Source: Bacteriovoracia bacterium (lineage in GTDB: Bacteria; Bdellovibrionota; Bacteriovoracia; Bacteriovoracales; Bacteriovoracaceae). From it: 64,000 bases of DNA. The stretch lies in the NCBI GenBank assembly GCA_030431635.1, contig JAUIIL010000002.1, positions 124,001 through 188,000 of the forward strand, in the 5' to 3' direction. A model generated the notes under the pieces. It saw only the letters and a program-made list of their open reading frames with translations. It made no database searches and had not been told where the DNA came from. Position numbers and translations under genes: made by a program. Below are positions 50,122 through 58,654 of the stretch, piece after piece; positions within the stretch are counted from its first letter, which is position 1, and every line of letters starts with the position of its first letter.

Positions 50122-52062
50122 TCACAAAGCAAATTGACTTAGTTCCTGAATAAGCTCTTGGCTTCTTAAAACAAAGTCTGCTTTTTGCTTTTCATCAAGT
50201 CCTTCAGAGGAAATGGTGGCCAAATCCAGAGTATGGTGACAAATTTTTTCAACTAAGGGTTTCTTTTCTTCACTTCCCCATAATTTAAGAGCATTTTGAA
50301 TAAGAGGACTTTCAGGGTTAACCACCAATGTTCTTTTTAGTGGCATTGAAAAAGCACTTTGCCCCATTTGTTGAGTCATTTGTTGAAAACGCTTCATTTG
50401 ATGGTCTTGTTTCACATAGGCCGCAGTATTTGAATTTTTCATCCCTTTCACTTCGACTTGTAAAAGCCCATCATCGCCTTGGTTTTCATCGTCTTTCTTT
50501 TCTTTAATGCCAAAGACACTATTGAAAATGGCCTTAATTTCATCAGCTTTTTCATTAGTTTCAGAACTGAGTAGATTTTCAAACTCAGCATCAATAGGAG
50601 TGAATTTAATATTATCCTCTCCTAATTTTTTGAACTCCACATGTTGCATAAAGTGAGGATCAATATGGTTTTCTGTTTCTAAGACTTGGATTCCTTCTTT
50701 CTTTAGTTGCTCTCTTAATGAGCTATCAGAATTATCTTTTTCAAAATAAATATATTTATCTTTGAGTTTTTCTTTAAAGTTAGCAGGGATCTGTTCTTGG
50801 TATTCAGAGAAGGTGACATATTTTTTGTCTGAATTTTTAAAGAGAACCTTATCTCTCATAAGTTCATCAAACTTATTATCTGATAAACAGCCATATTTCA
50901 CAAAAAGAGCGATGTCTTCCCAAACTTCTTCATATTTTTTTCGATCACTTTTAAAAAGTTTCTTCAGACTCTCAGCAACTTTCTTAATAATATAATTAGA
51001 AATTTTTTGAATATTTGGATCTCCCTGAAGAGCTGAACGAGAAACGTTTAGAGGAATGTCGCTTGAATCGATAGCTCCTTTCAGTAGTCCTAAAAATTCT
51101 GGAATAATATTTTTCACATTATCACTTACAAAGACTTGTTTAGAATATAAGCGAATGGAGTTTTCATTCACGGGCTTCATAGGGTTGAGCTTAGGAAAGT
51201 AGAGAATCCCTTGAAGAGTAAAAGGGTGATCAACATTTAAGTGAAGCCAAAATAATGGTTCTTGATCCATAGGAAAAAGTTTACGATAGAAGTTTTTATA
51301 CTTCTCATCAGAAATAGAAGAAGGGTCTTGTTTCCAAAGAGGGTTAGTGTCATTAATAATGTCATGAGGAAGAGGTTTTTTATCCTCTTCTTTTTGCGCT
51401 TTCGCGTTTTCTTCTTCGATTCTTTGGATTTCTTTTTCGTCAATAAGCTCTATTGGATAGGGCATGAAATCACAATACTGTGCTATCACTTGACGAGTTT
51501 TATAAGATTGCAGGAAGTCTTTATTTTCTTCGTTGATAAAAAGTCTGATTGTTGTACCAACTTCTGATTTATTTGAGGAGGAAAACTCATAATCAGTATC
51601 TCCATGACAAATCCATTTAGCAGCTTTGGCCCCAGCTTGATGAGAGAGAGACTCCACTTCAACTTTATCGGCCACCATAAAAGAAGAGTAAAAGCCAAGA
51701 CCAAATTTTCCAATAATATCATCTCTTTTGGCCTCTTCACCGGCTTCTTTCATTTTTTCAACAAACTCTTCAGCTCCAGAGAATGCGAGATTGGCGATAT
51801 ACTTTTCAATCTCTTCCTCACTCATTCCAATCCCATTGTCTCTAATTTCGATTGTCTTATTATCAGCATCTAAGAAAACTTTGATTTCACCTGATGGTGC
51901 ATCAAGGTTTTGAGTTCGAGCAAGTGTGGCCCTTTTTGTAATGGCATCAGAGGCGTTAGAAATGAGCTCTCTTAAAAAAATGTCATGCTCGGAGTAGAGC
52001 CATTTTTTTATAATAGGGAAGATGTCAGTTGTTTGGACTTTAATTGTACCTTTCTTGCTCAT
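50122..52062 (-). CDS. htpG: molecular chaperone HtpG (Hsp90)
   Basis: ATP-dependent Hsp90 chaperone of 646 residues. The GHKL nucleotide site is visible: FLRELISNASDAITKRATLA, IRDNGIGMSEEEIEKYIANL, IGKFGLGFYSSFMVADKV and GTTIRLFI. The middle domain has LYSKQVFVSDN and SDIPLNVSRSALQGD, and the C-terminal dimer domain has VNPESPLIQNALKL. AAGGAG precedes the ATG. Upstream lies a close match to an E. coli-type heat-shock promoter. The hairpin at 50090-50118 ends the transcript. Confidence 0.97.
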   Translation of the reverse strand: MSKKGTIKVQTTDIFPIIKKWLYSEHDIFLRELISNASDAITKRATLARTQNLDAPSGEIKVFLDADNKTIEIRDNGIGMSEEEIEKYIANLAFSGAEEFVEKMKEAGEEAKRDDIIGKFGLGFYSSFMVADKVEVESLSHQAGAKAAKWICHGDTDYEFSSSNKSEVGTTIRLFINEENKDFLQSYKTRQVIAQYCDFMPYPIELIDEKEIQRIEEENAKAQKEEDKKPLPHDIINDTNPLWKQDPSSISDEKYKNFYRKLFPMDQEPLFWLHLNVDHPFTLQGILYFPKLNPMKPVNENSIRLYSKQVFVSDNVKNIIPEFLGLLKGAIDSSDIPLNVSRSALQGDPNIQKISNYIIKKVAESLKKLFKSDRKKYEEVWEDIALFVKYGCLSDNKFDELMRDKVLFKNSDKKYVTFSEYQEQIPANFKEKLKDKYIYFEKDNSDSSLREQLKKEGIQVLETENHIDPHFMQHVEFKKLGEDNIKFTPIDAEFENLLSSETNEKADEIKAIFNSVFGIKEKKDDENQGDDGLLQVEVKGMKNSNTAAYVKQDHQMKRFQQMTQQMGQSAFSMPLKRTLVVNPESPLIQNALKLWGSEEKKPLVEKICHHTLDLATISSEGLDEKQKADFVLRSQELIQELSQFAL

Positions 52063-52101
52063 TTGCTTTTCTCCTTAACTAAAAAATAAACTCATGATTT
52101 A

Positions 52102-52129
52102 ATATGGGGATAAATATATGAGAGTCAAG
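52102..52129 (-). promoter_or_regulatory. candidate sigma-32 (heat-shock) promoter of htpG
   Basis: On the minus strand CTTGAC (52129-52124), 14 bases, then CCCCATAT (52109-52102). This is the CTTGA-N14-CCCCAT layout of E. coli RpoH promoters such as dnaK. It lies 40 bases before the htpG ATG. A TTGACT/TATTAA pair in the same sequence could also serve sigma-70. Confidence 0.6.
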
Positions 52130-52148
52130 GGTTGCACTCCTTAATTAA

Positions 52149-52679
52149 ATGCTTTTTACTATTGATATGGAAAAGACAAGAATAACCGTTTTGACTACGG
52201 GCGGCACGATAGAAAAGACTTATGATGAAGTGGAAGGCTCAATTGGTAATAAAGAGAGCGTTATCAAAGAATCTATCCTTTCTAAAATAAGGCTTCCCCA
52301 CACAAACGTAGATGTGAAATACATCATGAATAAAGATTCGCTTGAAATGGATGATCAAGACAGAGAAATAATTCTGCAGGCAATTCGTCGTTTTGCTTCT
52401 TATGGAAATCCTCTCATTATTATCCACGGCACTGATACCATGTCTCTAAGTGCTAAGTATTGCTTTGAGAAAAATCCAAAGATAGAGGTTCCGGTTATTT
52501 TTACTGGGGCCATGAAACCTTTGGGTTTTAGTGATTCAGATGCTTTTCAAAATACAATCGAAGCTCTTGCTGTCGCTAAAGTTTTACCCGCGGGATATTA
52601 CATCAGTTTTCATAATCAAGTTTTTGAAGTTCCCAACGTTGAAAAAGATAAACAGTTGAGAACTTTTGTCAAAACCTAG
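52149..52679 (+). CDS. single-domain asparaginase-like protein (N-terminal domain only)
   Basis: 176 residues matching the N-terminal alpha/beta domain of L-asparaginase: VLTTGGTIEKTY with the nucleophile threonine, IIHGTDTMSLSAKY with the second active-site Thr-Asp, and FTGAMKPLGFSDSDAFQN with the conserved lysine. The C-terminal domain that normally supplies the dimer partner's residues is absent, and no coding for it follows. Two ATGs (52149 and 52167) are possible starts; the second begins right before the core. Similar short proteins exist in other genomes, so this may be a proper small family rather than a fragment. Activity unproven. Confidence 0.75.
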   Translation: MLFTIDMEKTRITVLTTGGTIEKTYDEVEGSIGNKESVIKESILSKIRLPHTNVDVKYIMNKDSLEMDDQDREIILQAIRRFASYGNPLIIIHGTDTMSLSAKYCFEKNPKIEVPVIFTGAMKPLGFSDSDAFQNTIEALAVAKVLPAGYYISFHNQVFEVPNVEKDKQLRTFVKT

Positions 52680-52723
52680 TTATTTCAAAACTTTATCTTT
52701 AAATATTTCCAAACTTCCTTCTT

Positions 52724-52750
52724 TAAGGTTCTGTAAGTTTATGACGATAA
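52724..52750 (+). promoter_or_regulatory. candidate sigma-28 (FliA-type) promoter of the cysteine-rich lipoprotein
   Basis: TAAGGTTC (52724-52731), 11 bases, then GACGATAA (52743-52750). The FliA consensus is TAAAGTTT-N11-GCCGATAA, so spacing is exact and 13 of 16 positions agree. The ATG is at 52784, with GGAGGGT between. Confidence 0.45.
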
Positions 52751-52783
52751 GTCATTGATAGACCAAATGGAGGGTCTTAATTC

Positions 52784-54664
52784 ATGTTTTCACGGATGTT
52801 GATAAATATTCTCTTTTTCTCCCTTTTAGGATGTATTGCGCCTTCAACGACGACCCGTGAACTCAACTCAAGTTCTAATAGCTCCCAAAAAAAGTGTAAT
52901 GATGGCATTGTAGAATGTTCTATTCCCGGAGGCGGTGGAATAGGAAGTGATGGCGGAGAACCTGTTGCTAAAATCGAGTTAAGACATCTAATCGATCCCT
53001 TTACAGGAACATATCAAAGAAAACTCACCATTCCCAAGAACTATAGGGGGGAGTTTTATCTCTCAGGACTTAATTTTCAAAGTTTAAGAGAGAAGCATAT
53101 CTATGTTCGCTTTAAGTTCGGAATGGCCAGAGAGCAAATTACTTTTGAGGCCACGTTAGGTAGAGGCCAAGGGATTACCCCAGCGACAAATATAGATGTC
53201 CTTATTCTTGACTTAAGTAGACCAAGTGTTGAAGGAAAGCGTTTTGATGATCTAAGACTTCTCTACGATCTTTATGACTACAATGAGTATGGCTCAACTG
53301 ATTCTCCAACAAATAACAATCTTGATATTAATCTTTTTTGTCGAGGTCTTTATTTAGAAGATGATCCTACCTTTCAAAATGGAAGCGGAAGCTGCTCAGC
53401 GAGTACCAGTGAGTGCCGTTATGCTTATGCAAAAGTTCTTGATAAGGGGCTTATGAAAGATGATGGTTCAGGTGACTATTATCCAATTGTAAATCTTCTC
53501 CAAAATATTGACTTTAGTGGACGCGGATATGTCGCTGATAGCTCTGATAAATCTTTAAGAAAGTGTCTCCCCGATCGTTATCCAGATAATCTTGGTATAG
53601 CAAGTTCAACATGTGGAGGAGGGAGTACCAATCTTTGTCTTCCTATTTATGATGGTGCTGGAAGCACGACCTATTATAACTTCACAACAACTGGTATTGC
53701 AGGTGTTCAAAGTATTAATGGGGTTAATTATTATTTTGATGGAGCCTTCCGTTCTCTTAATAAAGGGTTATGGCAAATTAGTGGTGACGCTATTTTTGGT
53801 GAGTATGGCATTTTTGATGGGCCAGTCGGAAGCGTTGATCTTGGGTATGGGAGCAAATTATTTCCAATAGCAACCAAACTAGATTTAAACGCAAACGTTG
53901 AACATCTTTCTTCATCTACTCACTCAACAGGTTCTCGCTCAATAGCTTCTTCCCCAACGAGTGGAGAAACTGATTGGATGGATGGTTGTAATGCAAGAGT
54001 ATCAACACTTAATAAAGATACAAATGAGCATATTGGTTCTTGTAACGTCTCTGCTGAAATTCAAATTCTTGAAAAAGATTTATCAACTGGTGAGTATAAA
54101 ATTATTGCAGGTCAATTAGAAGGTGGTAAAGACGTCAAGCTTCAAATTACAAGAGATAGTGAAACTAATACTGAAGGTAATGAGGTACTTTACTCAGCGT
54201 TAAATAGTTGTGAAAACTCAAACGCTTGTGGCTCGAATGAGTGCTGTTTTAATAACAGATGTTGGTCAGATGAACTTGTCTCTATTTGTCCTGAGACCGC
54301 ACCTTCAACAGGAAACCTTGCGATTGGAGCAACATGCGCGACTGACTTTGAGTGCTCATCACTTTGTTGTGGTTCTGGTTCAGGACGTTGTGAAGTTCAC
54401 AATAACTCTTTAGAGCCAGCTGTTTTATGTTCTAAACCTCCTGGGCAATCTTGTATTGCTAAAGAGTGGTGCATGAAACAAACAGTGAGAGAGTGCTATA
54501 TTGTGAAAACTGGTACAACGACCTGTGAAGTACGTTGCTACAACGTCGAGAAGTTTGGAGATTGTGTAAATGGAGTTTGTGCTCCTCCTAGTACTCCTTC
54601 TATGCCAATTTTTAATCCAGCAGATCCAAATGCATGTGATGTGGCCATCGATCCTCCCTATTAA
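52784..54664 (+). CDS. large cysteine-rich lipoprotein of unknown function
   Basis: 626 residues. The signal peptide MFSRMLINILFFSLLGC ends in a lipobox (LLGC). A Gly-rich linker (SIPGGGGIGSDGG) leads to a long beta-rich part with many Tyr and Gly. The C-terminal 150 residues hold a run of cysteines in spaced pairs (CENSNACGSNECCFNNRCW, FECSSLCCGSGSGRCEV, WCMKQTVRECYI) like small disulfide-knotted surface modules of eukaryotes or phage-like adhesins. It is probably exported to the outer-membrane surface. No known domain was recognised. A FliA-like promoter stands upstream, and it is transcribed alone. Confidence 0.65.
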   Translation: MFSRMLINILFFSLLGCIAPSTTTRELNSSSNSSQKKCNDGIVECSIPGGGGIGSDGGEPVAKIELRHLIDPFTGTYQRKLTIPKNYRGEFYLSGLNFQSLREKHIYVRFKFGMAREQITFEATLGRGQGITPATNIDVLILDLSRPSVEGKRFDDLRLLYDLYDYNEYGSTDSPTNNNLDINLFCRGLYLEDDPTFQNGSGSCSASTSECRYAYAKVLDKGLMKDDGSGDYYPIVNLLQNIDFSGRGYVADSSDKSLRKCLPDRYPDNLGIASSTCGGGSTNLCLPIYDGAGSTTYYNFTTTGIAGVQSINGVNYYFDGAFRSLNKGLWQISGDAIFGEYGIFDGPVGSVDLGYGSKLFPIATKLDLNANVEHLSSSTHSTGSRSIASSPTSGETDWMDGCNARVSTLNKDTNEHIGSCNVSAEIQILEKDLSTGEYKIIAGQLEGGKDVKLQITRDSETNTEGNEVLYSALNSCENSNACGSNECCFNNRCWSDELVSICPETAPSTGNLAIGATCATDFECSSLCCGSGSGRCEVHNNSLEPAVLCSKPPGQSCIAKEWCMKQTVRECYIVKTGTTTCEVRCYNVEKFGDCVNGVCAPPSTPSMPIFNPADPNACDVAIDPPY

Positions 54665-54720
54665 GAGTTTTCTTTGTTAGCCTCTACGTGTCATCGATCT
54701 ATTTAAGGCATAATGCCAGA

Positions 54721-55137
54721 ATGAAAGATTTTCCACACCTTGATCACATTGCCATTGCAGTGAATTCATTAGAAGAAAAGAAGCAAATTTATGAAGATTT
54801 GGGCTTTAATGTTTCTGAGCACATTGAAGAAGTCCCTTCGCAAATGGTGAAGACTTGTTTTGCTAATATTGAGGGAAGAGCAAGGATAGAACTTCTTGAG
54901 CCCACTAGCGATGAAAGTTCAATCGCCAAATTTATAAAGTCCAAGGGAGAGGGAATACATCACTTGTGTTTTAGAGTTGATGATATTGAGGCCAAGCAAA
55001 AAGAATTAGCTGAAAAAGGTTATAAATTTATTTATCCAGGGCCAACTCAAGGGGCAGATAACTGCTTAGTTAATTTTATTCACCCTAAAAGTGCAGGGGG
55101 AGTTCTTATTGAAATTTCCCAAAAAGTGAAAAAATGA
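54721..55137 (+). CDS. mce: methylmalonyl-CoA epimerase
   Basis: A glyoxalase-fold (VOC) enzyme that interconverts (R)- and (S)-methylmalonyl-CoA in propionate and branched-chain metabolism. Metal ligands: H in LDHIAIAVNSL, a Gln/Glu region in RIELLEPT, H in GIHHLCFRVDDI and E in GGVLIEISQK. LEEKKQIYEDLGF is typical. ATG at 54721 is chosen; the upstream GTG at 54688 adds 11 unlikely residues. 138 residues is usual. Methylmalonyl-CoA mutase is not in the window. The stop overlaps the rhomboid gene by four bases. Confidence 0.88.
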   Translation: MKDFPHLDHIAIAVNSLEEKKQIYEDLGFNVSEHIEEVPSQMVKTCFANIEGRARIELLEPTSDESSIAKFIKSKGEGIHHLCFRVDDIEAKQKELAEKGYKFIYPGPTQGADNCLVNFIHPKSAGGVLIEISQKVKK

Positions 55138-55850
55138 ATTCAGGAATGTATACGCCTCCTTTAACATCAATTAATAAGAAAATTTTGATTCTCTTGGGAA
55201 GTTTTTTTCTTGTTGATTCTATTTTAAAGCTCTCTTTTCAATTCTCTCTTGCCACTTATCTATCTTTAAGCGCTGAGAGTTTTTTCTCTGGTCATATCTA
55301 CACTCTCATAACTTACCCTCTTATTCAGAAGAGTTTTCTTAATGCTTTATTTAATGGACTTGTTTTTTGGTTCATTGGAGGAGATCTCGAACTAAGATGG
55401 GGGAAGAAAATTTACTCCCAGTTTCTTCTTTTCTCACTTATTGGCCCAGGTCTTTTTTATGTCCTCGTCAGTTTTCTCTTTTTCCAGAACTCAATCATGT
55501 ACTCTTTTCCCTTAATTGGAGTCAGTGGTTTAACTTACTCTCTTTTAATGGCCTATGGATTAATTTTTAGCGAAAGGCTACTCACTTTTATGTTTCTCTT
55601 TCCGATGAAGGCCAAGTATTTTTGCATGCTTTTGGGAGGAATTGAGCTTTATATGGCCATTTTCTCTCCCTATTCAAAATCCTCCTGGGCCCATCTAGCG
55701 GCGATGCTTTGTGGTTTTTTCTATCTGAAATTTTTATCCTATCGTTCAGGATTGAAGGATAAACCCGCCCAGAAGAGAAAGAAAAAACAAAAATTTACCC
55801 TTATTAAGGGAGATAAGGCCTCAAAAGATGATCCTAGATACTGGCAGTAA
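55134..55850 (+). CDS. rhomboid-family intramembrane serine protease
   Basis: 238 residues with six hydrophobic helices. The catalytic serine is S131 in PLIGVSGLTYSLLMAYG (G-x-S-G) and the histidine is H187 in SSWAHLAAMLCGFFYL. SGHIYTLITYPLIQKSFLNA and LVFWFIGGDLELRWGKK match the family's loop-1 and E-x-x-x-G pattern. The C-terminal tail is Lys-rich (KPAQKRKKKQKF) and cytoplasmic. Substrates are unknown. It overlaps the epimerase gene by four bases, a link with no obvious meaning. Confidence 0.85.
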   Translation: MNSGMYTPPLTSINKKILILLGSFFLVDSILKLSFQFSLATYLSLSAESFFSGHIYTLITYPLIQKSFLNALFNGLVFWFIGGDLELRWGKKIYSQFLLFSLIGPGLFYVLVSFLFFQNSIMYSFPLIGVSGLTYSLLMAYGLIFSERLLTFMFLFPMKAKYFCMLLGGIELYMAIFSPYSKSSWAHLAAMLCGFFYLKFLSYRSGLKDKPAQKRKKKQKFTLIKGDKASKDDPRYWQ

Positions 55851-55913
55851 TCTTTATAATATTGAAATCTTAAAATAAACCTGCTATTAATTGAGCTCTT
55901 AAGGAGAATATCA

Positions 55914-56081
55914 ATGAGATTAAATCAAGCACTTGAAGAAAAGAAACTAGATGTACGTTTAAGAGATAGGCTTGTCGCTGATGGTAAGGTATCTCATGGT
56001 GATGTTCAAAACTATCTTCAGAATTTACCTGATGATGGTGAAAATGTGGCCAACGAAGACAGAGCAAGAGAATCTAACTAA
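55914..56081 (+). CDS. small conserved-looking protein of unknown function
   Basis: 55 residues: MRLNQALEEKKLDVRLRDRL, then ADGKVSHGDVQNYLQNLPDD. AAGGAG lies six bases before the ATG, ideal for translation. The N-terminal arginine-rich helix and central turn give a compact helical hairpin; the last 15 residues are acidic. No domain was recognised. It lies in the gap between the rhomboid gene and the convergent FliL gene. Confidence 0.65.
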   Translation: MRLNQALEEKKLDVRLRDRLVADGKVSHGDVQNYLQNLPDDGENVANEDRARESN

Positions 56082-56090
56082 CTCTTTTAT

Positions 56091-56561
56091 TTACTGAATC
56101 ACAAATCTTGAAAAGAAGATCTTCTTAATAAGAGGGTCTTTAGTTGTTGAATTAATATAGGTTTTAATTCTATTTTCAAGAATAATTTTCCCTGAAACAG
56201 AGTTGATTTCATCAGGATCCATATCCCCAGCGATATTAATCACAGCATCAGCAATGATAGGCTCTTTCTGTGTGACAAGGCTTGCTTGTGAAGCGTGAAA
56301 AGGCAGAATGTTAAGTTGGATATCAAGGTATCTAAGTCTTGATGAGCGTGAATGCAGATTAATCGTGATCTTTTTTAAGGTAACGGACTCTATTTGTGAT
56401 TTTTGCTTACTCTCATCAAGCATTGATTCTAGTTCAGCTTGTTCATCTATTTGAGGTCTTTTGATTAATTTAAATGAATAATAACTTAATCCGGTTGTTA
56501 GGAGTGTAAAAACAAGACAAACAAGTATTAAAATTTTGTCTAAAGCTGCATTTCCAGTCAA
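56091..56561 (-). CDS. fliL: flagellar basal-body-associated protein FliL-like
   Basis: 156 residues. One N-terminal transmembrane helix (KILILVCLVFTLLTTGLSYY) leads to a periplasmic domain with the strand LRYLDIQLNI, ENRIKTYINSTTKDPL and a final FFSRFVIQ, the usual FliL end. FliL rings the flagellar stator and helps torque. The conserved I-x-x-x-L-x-x-x-x-x-x-x-L pattern of the domain is kept. It is not beside other flagellar genes in the window; the FliG-like gene is about 9 kb away. Its ATG is separated from the alanine dehydrogenase stop by 48 bases. Confidence 0.75.
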   Translation of the reverse strand: MTGNAALDKILILVCLVFTLLTTGLSYYSFKLIKRPQIDEQAELESMLDESKQKSQIESVTLKKITINLHSRSSRLRYLDIQLNILPFHASQASLVTQKEPIIADAVINIAGDMDPDEINSVSGKIILENRIKTYINSTTKDPLIKKIFFSRFVIQ

Positions 56562-56609
56562 AAGAGATTCCTCTTGGTTTGTGGGTTCAAGAGTATTTTA
56601 TCATGAAAG

Positions 56610-57728
56610 TTAGGAAATCTTCAAAGGTGTTAGTTTAGTATATTCTAGGTCATGATCCTTAGCAATTTGCTCATATACTAACTTTCCTTGGTAAGTATTA
56701 ACCCCTTTAAGTAAACGAGAATCGTGAGTGATGGCCTCTTCAAGTCCAAGATTCGCAATTTTTCTGGCATATACAATGGTATTACTGGTCAGGGCGTAAG
56801 TGGAAGTTCTGGCAACGGCCCCTGGCATATTAGCGACACAATAGTGAATAACACCATCAACGTCAAAAGTTGGGTTTTCATGCGTTGTAGGACGACATGT
56901 TTCTATACAACCGCCTTGATCAACAGCTATATCAACAACAACCGAACCTTTTTCCATTCTTGATATCATTTGACGAGTAACTAGTTTTGGTGCTTTGGCC
57001 CCGGCAACGAGTACAGCCCCAATAACGAGATCGGAATTGATCACTGATTCTTCGATATTAACTGGATTAGAATAAAGAGTTGTGATGCGGTTTTCAAAAA
57101 GATCATCGAGTTCTGCTAGTCTTTTATGAGAAAGATCGATGGCCCGAACATCGGCGCCAAGTCCCATTGCCATTTTGATAGCATTCGTTCCGGCCACTCC
57201 GCAACCAATAACTGTTACTTTTGCCCTATGAACACCTGGTACTCCCCCAAGAAGAATTCCTTTCCCTCCTTTATCGAGTTGAAGGTAACTCGCTCCAACT
57301 TGAGTGGCCATTCTTCCAGCTACTTCAGACATAGGAGTGAGAAGAGGAAGCGAACCATCCTCATTTTGAATTGTTTCATAGGCCACAGACGTACACCCTG
57401 ATTTCATTAACCCCATAGTAAGTTCTTTGTCGGCAGCGAGGTGAAGATAAGTGTAGAGAATATGATTTTTGTTAAGAAGCTTTATCTCAAGAGGCTGAGG
57501 CTCTTTCACCTTTATAATCATTTGTCCTTTTGCGTAGGCTTCTTCAATATCCTTCACTATGGTTGCACCAGCTTGGATATATTCTTCATCTGCAATACCT
57601 ATTCCCATTCCAGCATTTTTTTCTATGAAAACTTCATGTCCATCTCTGGTTAGTTGTGTAACCCCTGCAGGTACAAGGCCCACTCTATTTTCATTGTTTT
57701 TAATCTCTTTAGGTACGGCAATTTTCAT
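56610..57728 (-). CDS. ald: alanine dehydrogenase
   Basis: NAD-dependent interconversion of alanine with pyruvate and ammonia. MKIAVPKEIKNNENRVGLVPAG opens it, with the catalytic Lys in MIIKVKEPQPLE and His in ILYTYLHLAADKEL. GSLPLLTPMSEVAGRMATQVGA, the NAD motif KVTVIGCGVAGTNAIKMA, VVDIAVDQGGCIETCRPTTH and HYCVANMPGAVARTSTYALT are all present. 372 residues is typical. The gene is transcribed alone leftward and is followed by fliL. Confidence 0.96.
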   Translation of the reverse strand: MKIAVPKEIKNNENRVGLVPAGVTQLTRDGHEVFIEKNAGMGIGIADEEYIQAGATIVKDIEEAYAKGQMIIKVKEPQPLEIKLLNKNHILYTYLHLAADKELTMGLMKSGCTSVAYETIQNEDGSLPLLTPMSEVAGRMATQVGASYLQLDKGGKGILLGGVPGVHRAKVTVIGCGVAGTNAIKMAMGLGADVRAIDLSHKRLAELDDLFENRITTLYSNPVNIEESVINSDLVIGAVLVAGAKAPKLVTRQMISRMEKGSVVVDIAVDQGGCIETCRPTTHENPTFDVDGVIHYCVANMPGAVARTSTYALTSNTIVYARKIANLGLEEAITHDSRLLKGVNTYQGKLVYEQIAKDHDLEYTKLTPLKIS

Positions 57729-57804
57729 AACAACTCACTTGTAGATATCTGACTGTAAACTAACACTTGAGATTTTATTTGTCCGTGAAAAAAAGTACAG
57801 GGCG

Positions 57805-58626
57805 CTATGCGTAAAAAAGATGTTCGCCATCAAAGAGAGGCCTAACCTTAAAGTTTTCTGAAGCGAGTTTGCTTTCAAGCTCTTCATGAAAAAAATCATG
57901 AGAAAAGTGAATAAGACCGGTTAGCTTCGCATTTACATACTTAGCGTATTCAAGGCTTTTTTCTAGGTGAAGGTGTGTTTGATGAGGAGAAACTCTTAGG
58001 CAATCAATAATAAAAAGATCGAGTTGCTTTTTTCTTAGGTGATCGAGTGTCTCGGAAGGAACACTCGCGACATCTGTAAAATAGGTCATTTTGCTATGAG
58101 TTATACCCATCGTTTTAAAATACCCATGAGGAAGTAGGGTAAACTCGAAGTCATCACCAACAAGGGGGTGTTCACCAGGTATTTCGAACAAATCTAATAA
58201 AGGAATTCCTCCTCCTAAAACAGGTCTTTCAGAAGAAAAAAGTTTTTCTCTCATAAAAATATAAGGAAATTTCTCTCTTAGCTCTTGTGCTGCAATATGA
58301 TGAGTAAAGACAGGGATATTTTTTTTATTTTTAAAGCATAGGGCCCTGAGATCATCTATTCCATGGACATGATCGGCATGAGTGTGAGTGATAAAGACAG
58401 CATCAAGCTCATGGAGTTTTTCTCTTAGAAACTGAGCTCTCAAATCCGGTCCAGCATCAATGAGAAACTTATGACCTTTTGATGTTGTTAAATAAGCGCT
58501 TGTTCTTAACCTCTTGTCTTTTGGGTCACTTGAGTGACATACGGGGCAGTCGCATCCAATGATAGGTATTCCTGTACTTGTTCCTGAACCCAAAATTTGA
58601 ATTTGATTACGGGTGTTTGACGACAT
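57805..58626 (-). CDS. MBL-fold phosphodiesterase, PhnP-like
   Basis: 273 residues. ILGSGTSTGIPIIGCDCPVC with its cysteine-rich opening is the PhnP/YycJ-like pattern. The zinc motif HTHADHVHGIDDLRAL (H-x-H-x-D-H) and the second-sphere HFSHDF near the end are complete. GPDLRAQFLRE fits the substrate helix. PhnP cleaves cyclic ribose phosphates; related enzymes act on other phosphodiesters, so substrate is open. Transcribed leftward, divergent from the M16 pair, sharing a short promoter region with it. Confidence 0.85.
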   Translation of the reverse strand: MSSNTRNQIQILGSGTSTGIPIIGCDCPVCHSSDPKDKRLRTSAYLTTSKGHKFLIDAGPDLRAQFLREKLHELDAVFITHTHADHVHGIDDLRALCFKNKKNIPVFTHHIAAQELREKFPYIFMREKLFSSERPVLGGGIPLLDLFEIPGEHPLVGDDFEFTLLPHGYFKTMGITHSKMTYFTDVASVPSETLDHLRKKQLDLFIIDCLRVSPHQTHLHLEKSLEYAKYVNAKLTGLIHFSHDFFHEELESKLASENFKVRPLFDGEHLFYA

Positions 58627-58654
58627 AAAATGAGAATACTTTTATTGAAAGGTT

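Noticed and set aside
51237-51913. Several open frames opposite or overlapping htpG
   Set aside because: They are Lys/Phe-rich translations of the htpG sequence in other frames without ribosome sites or motifs.
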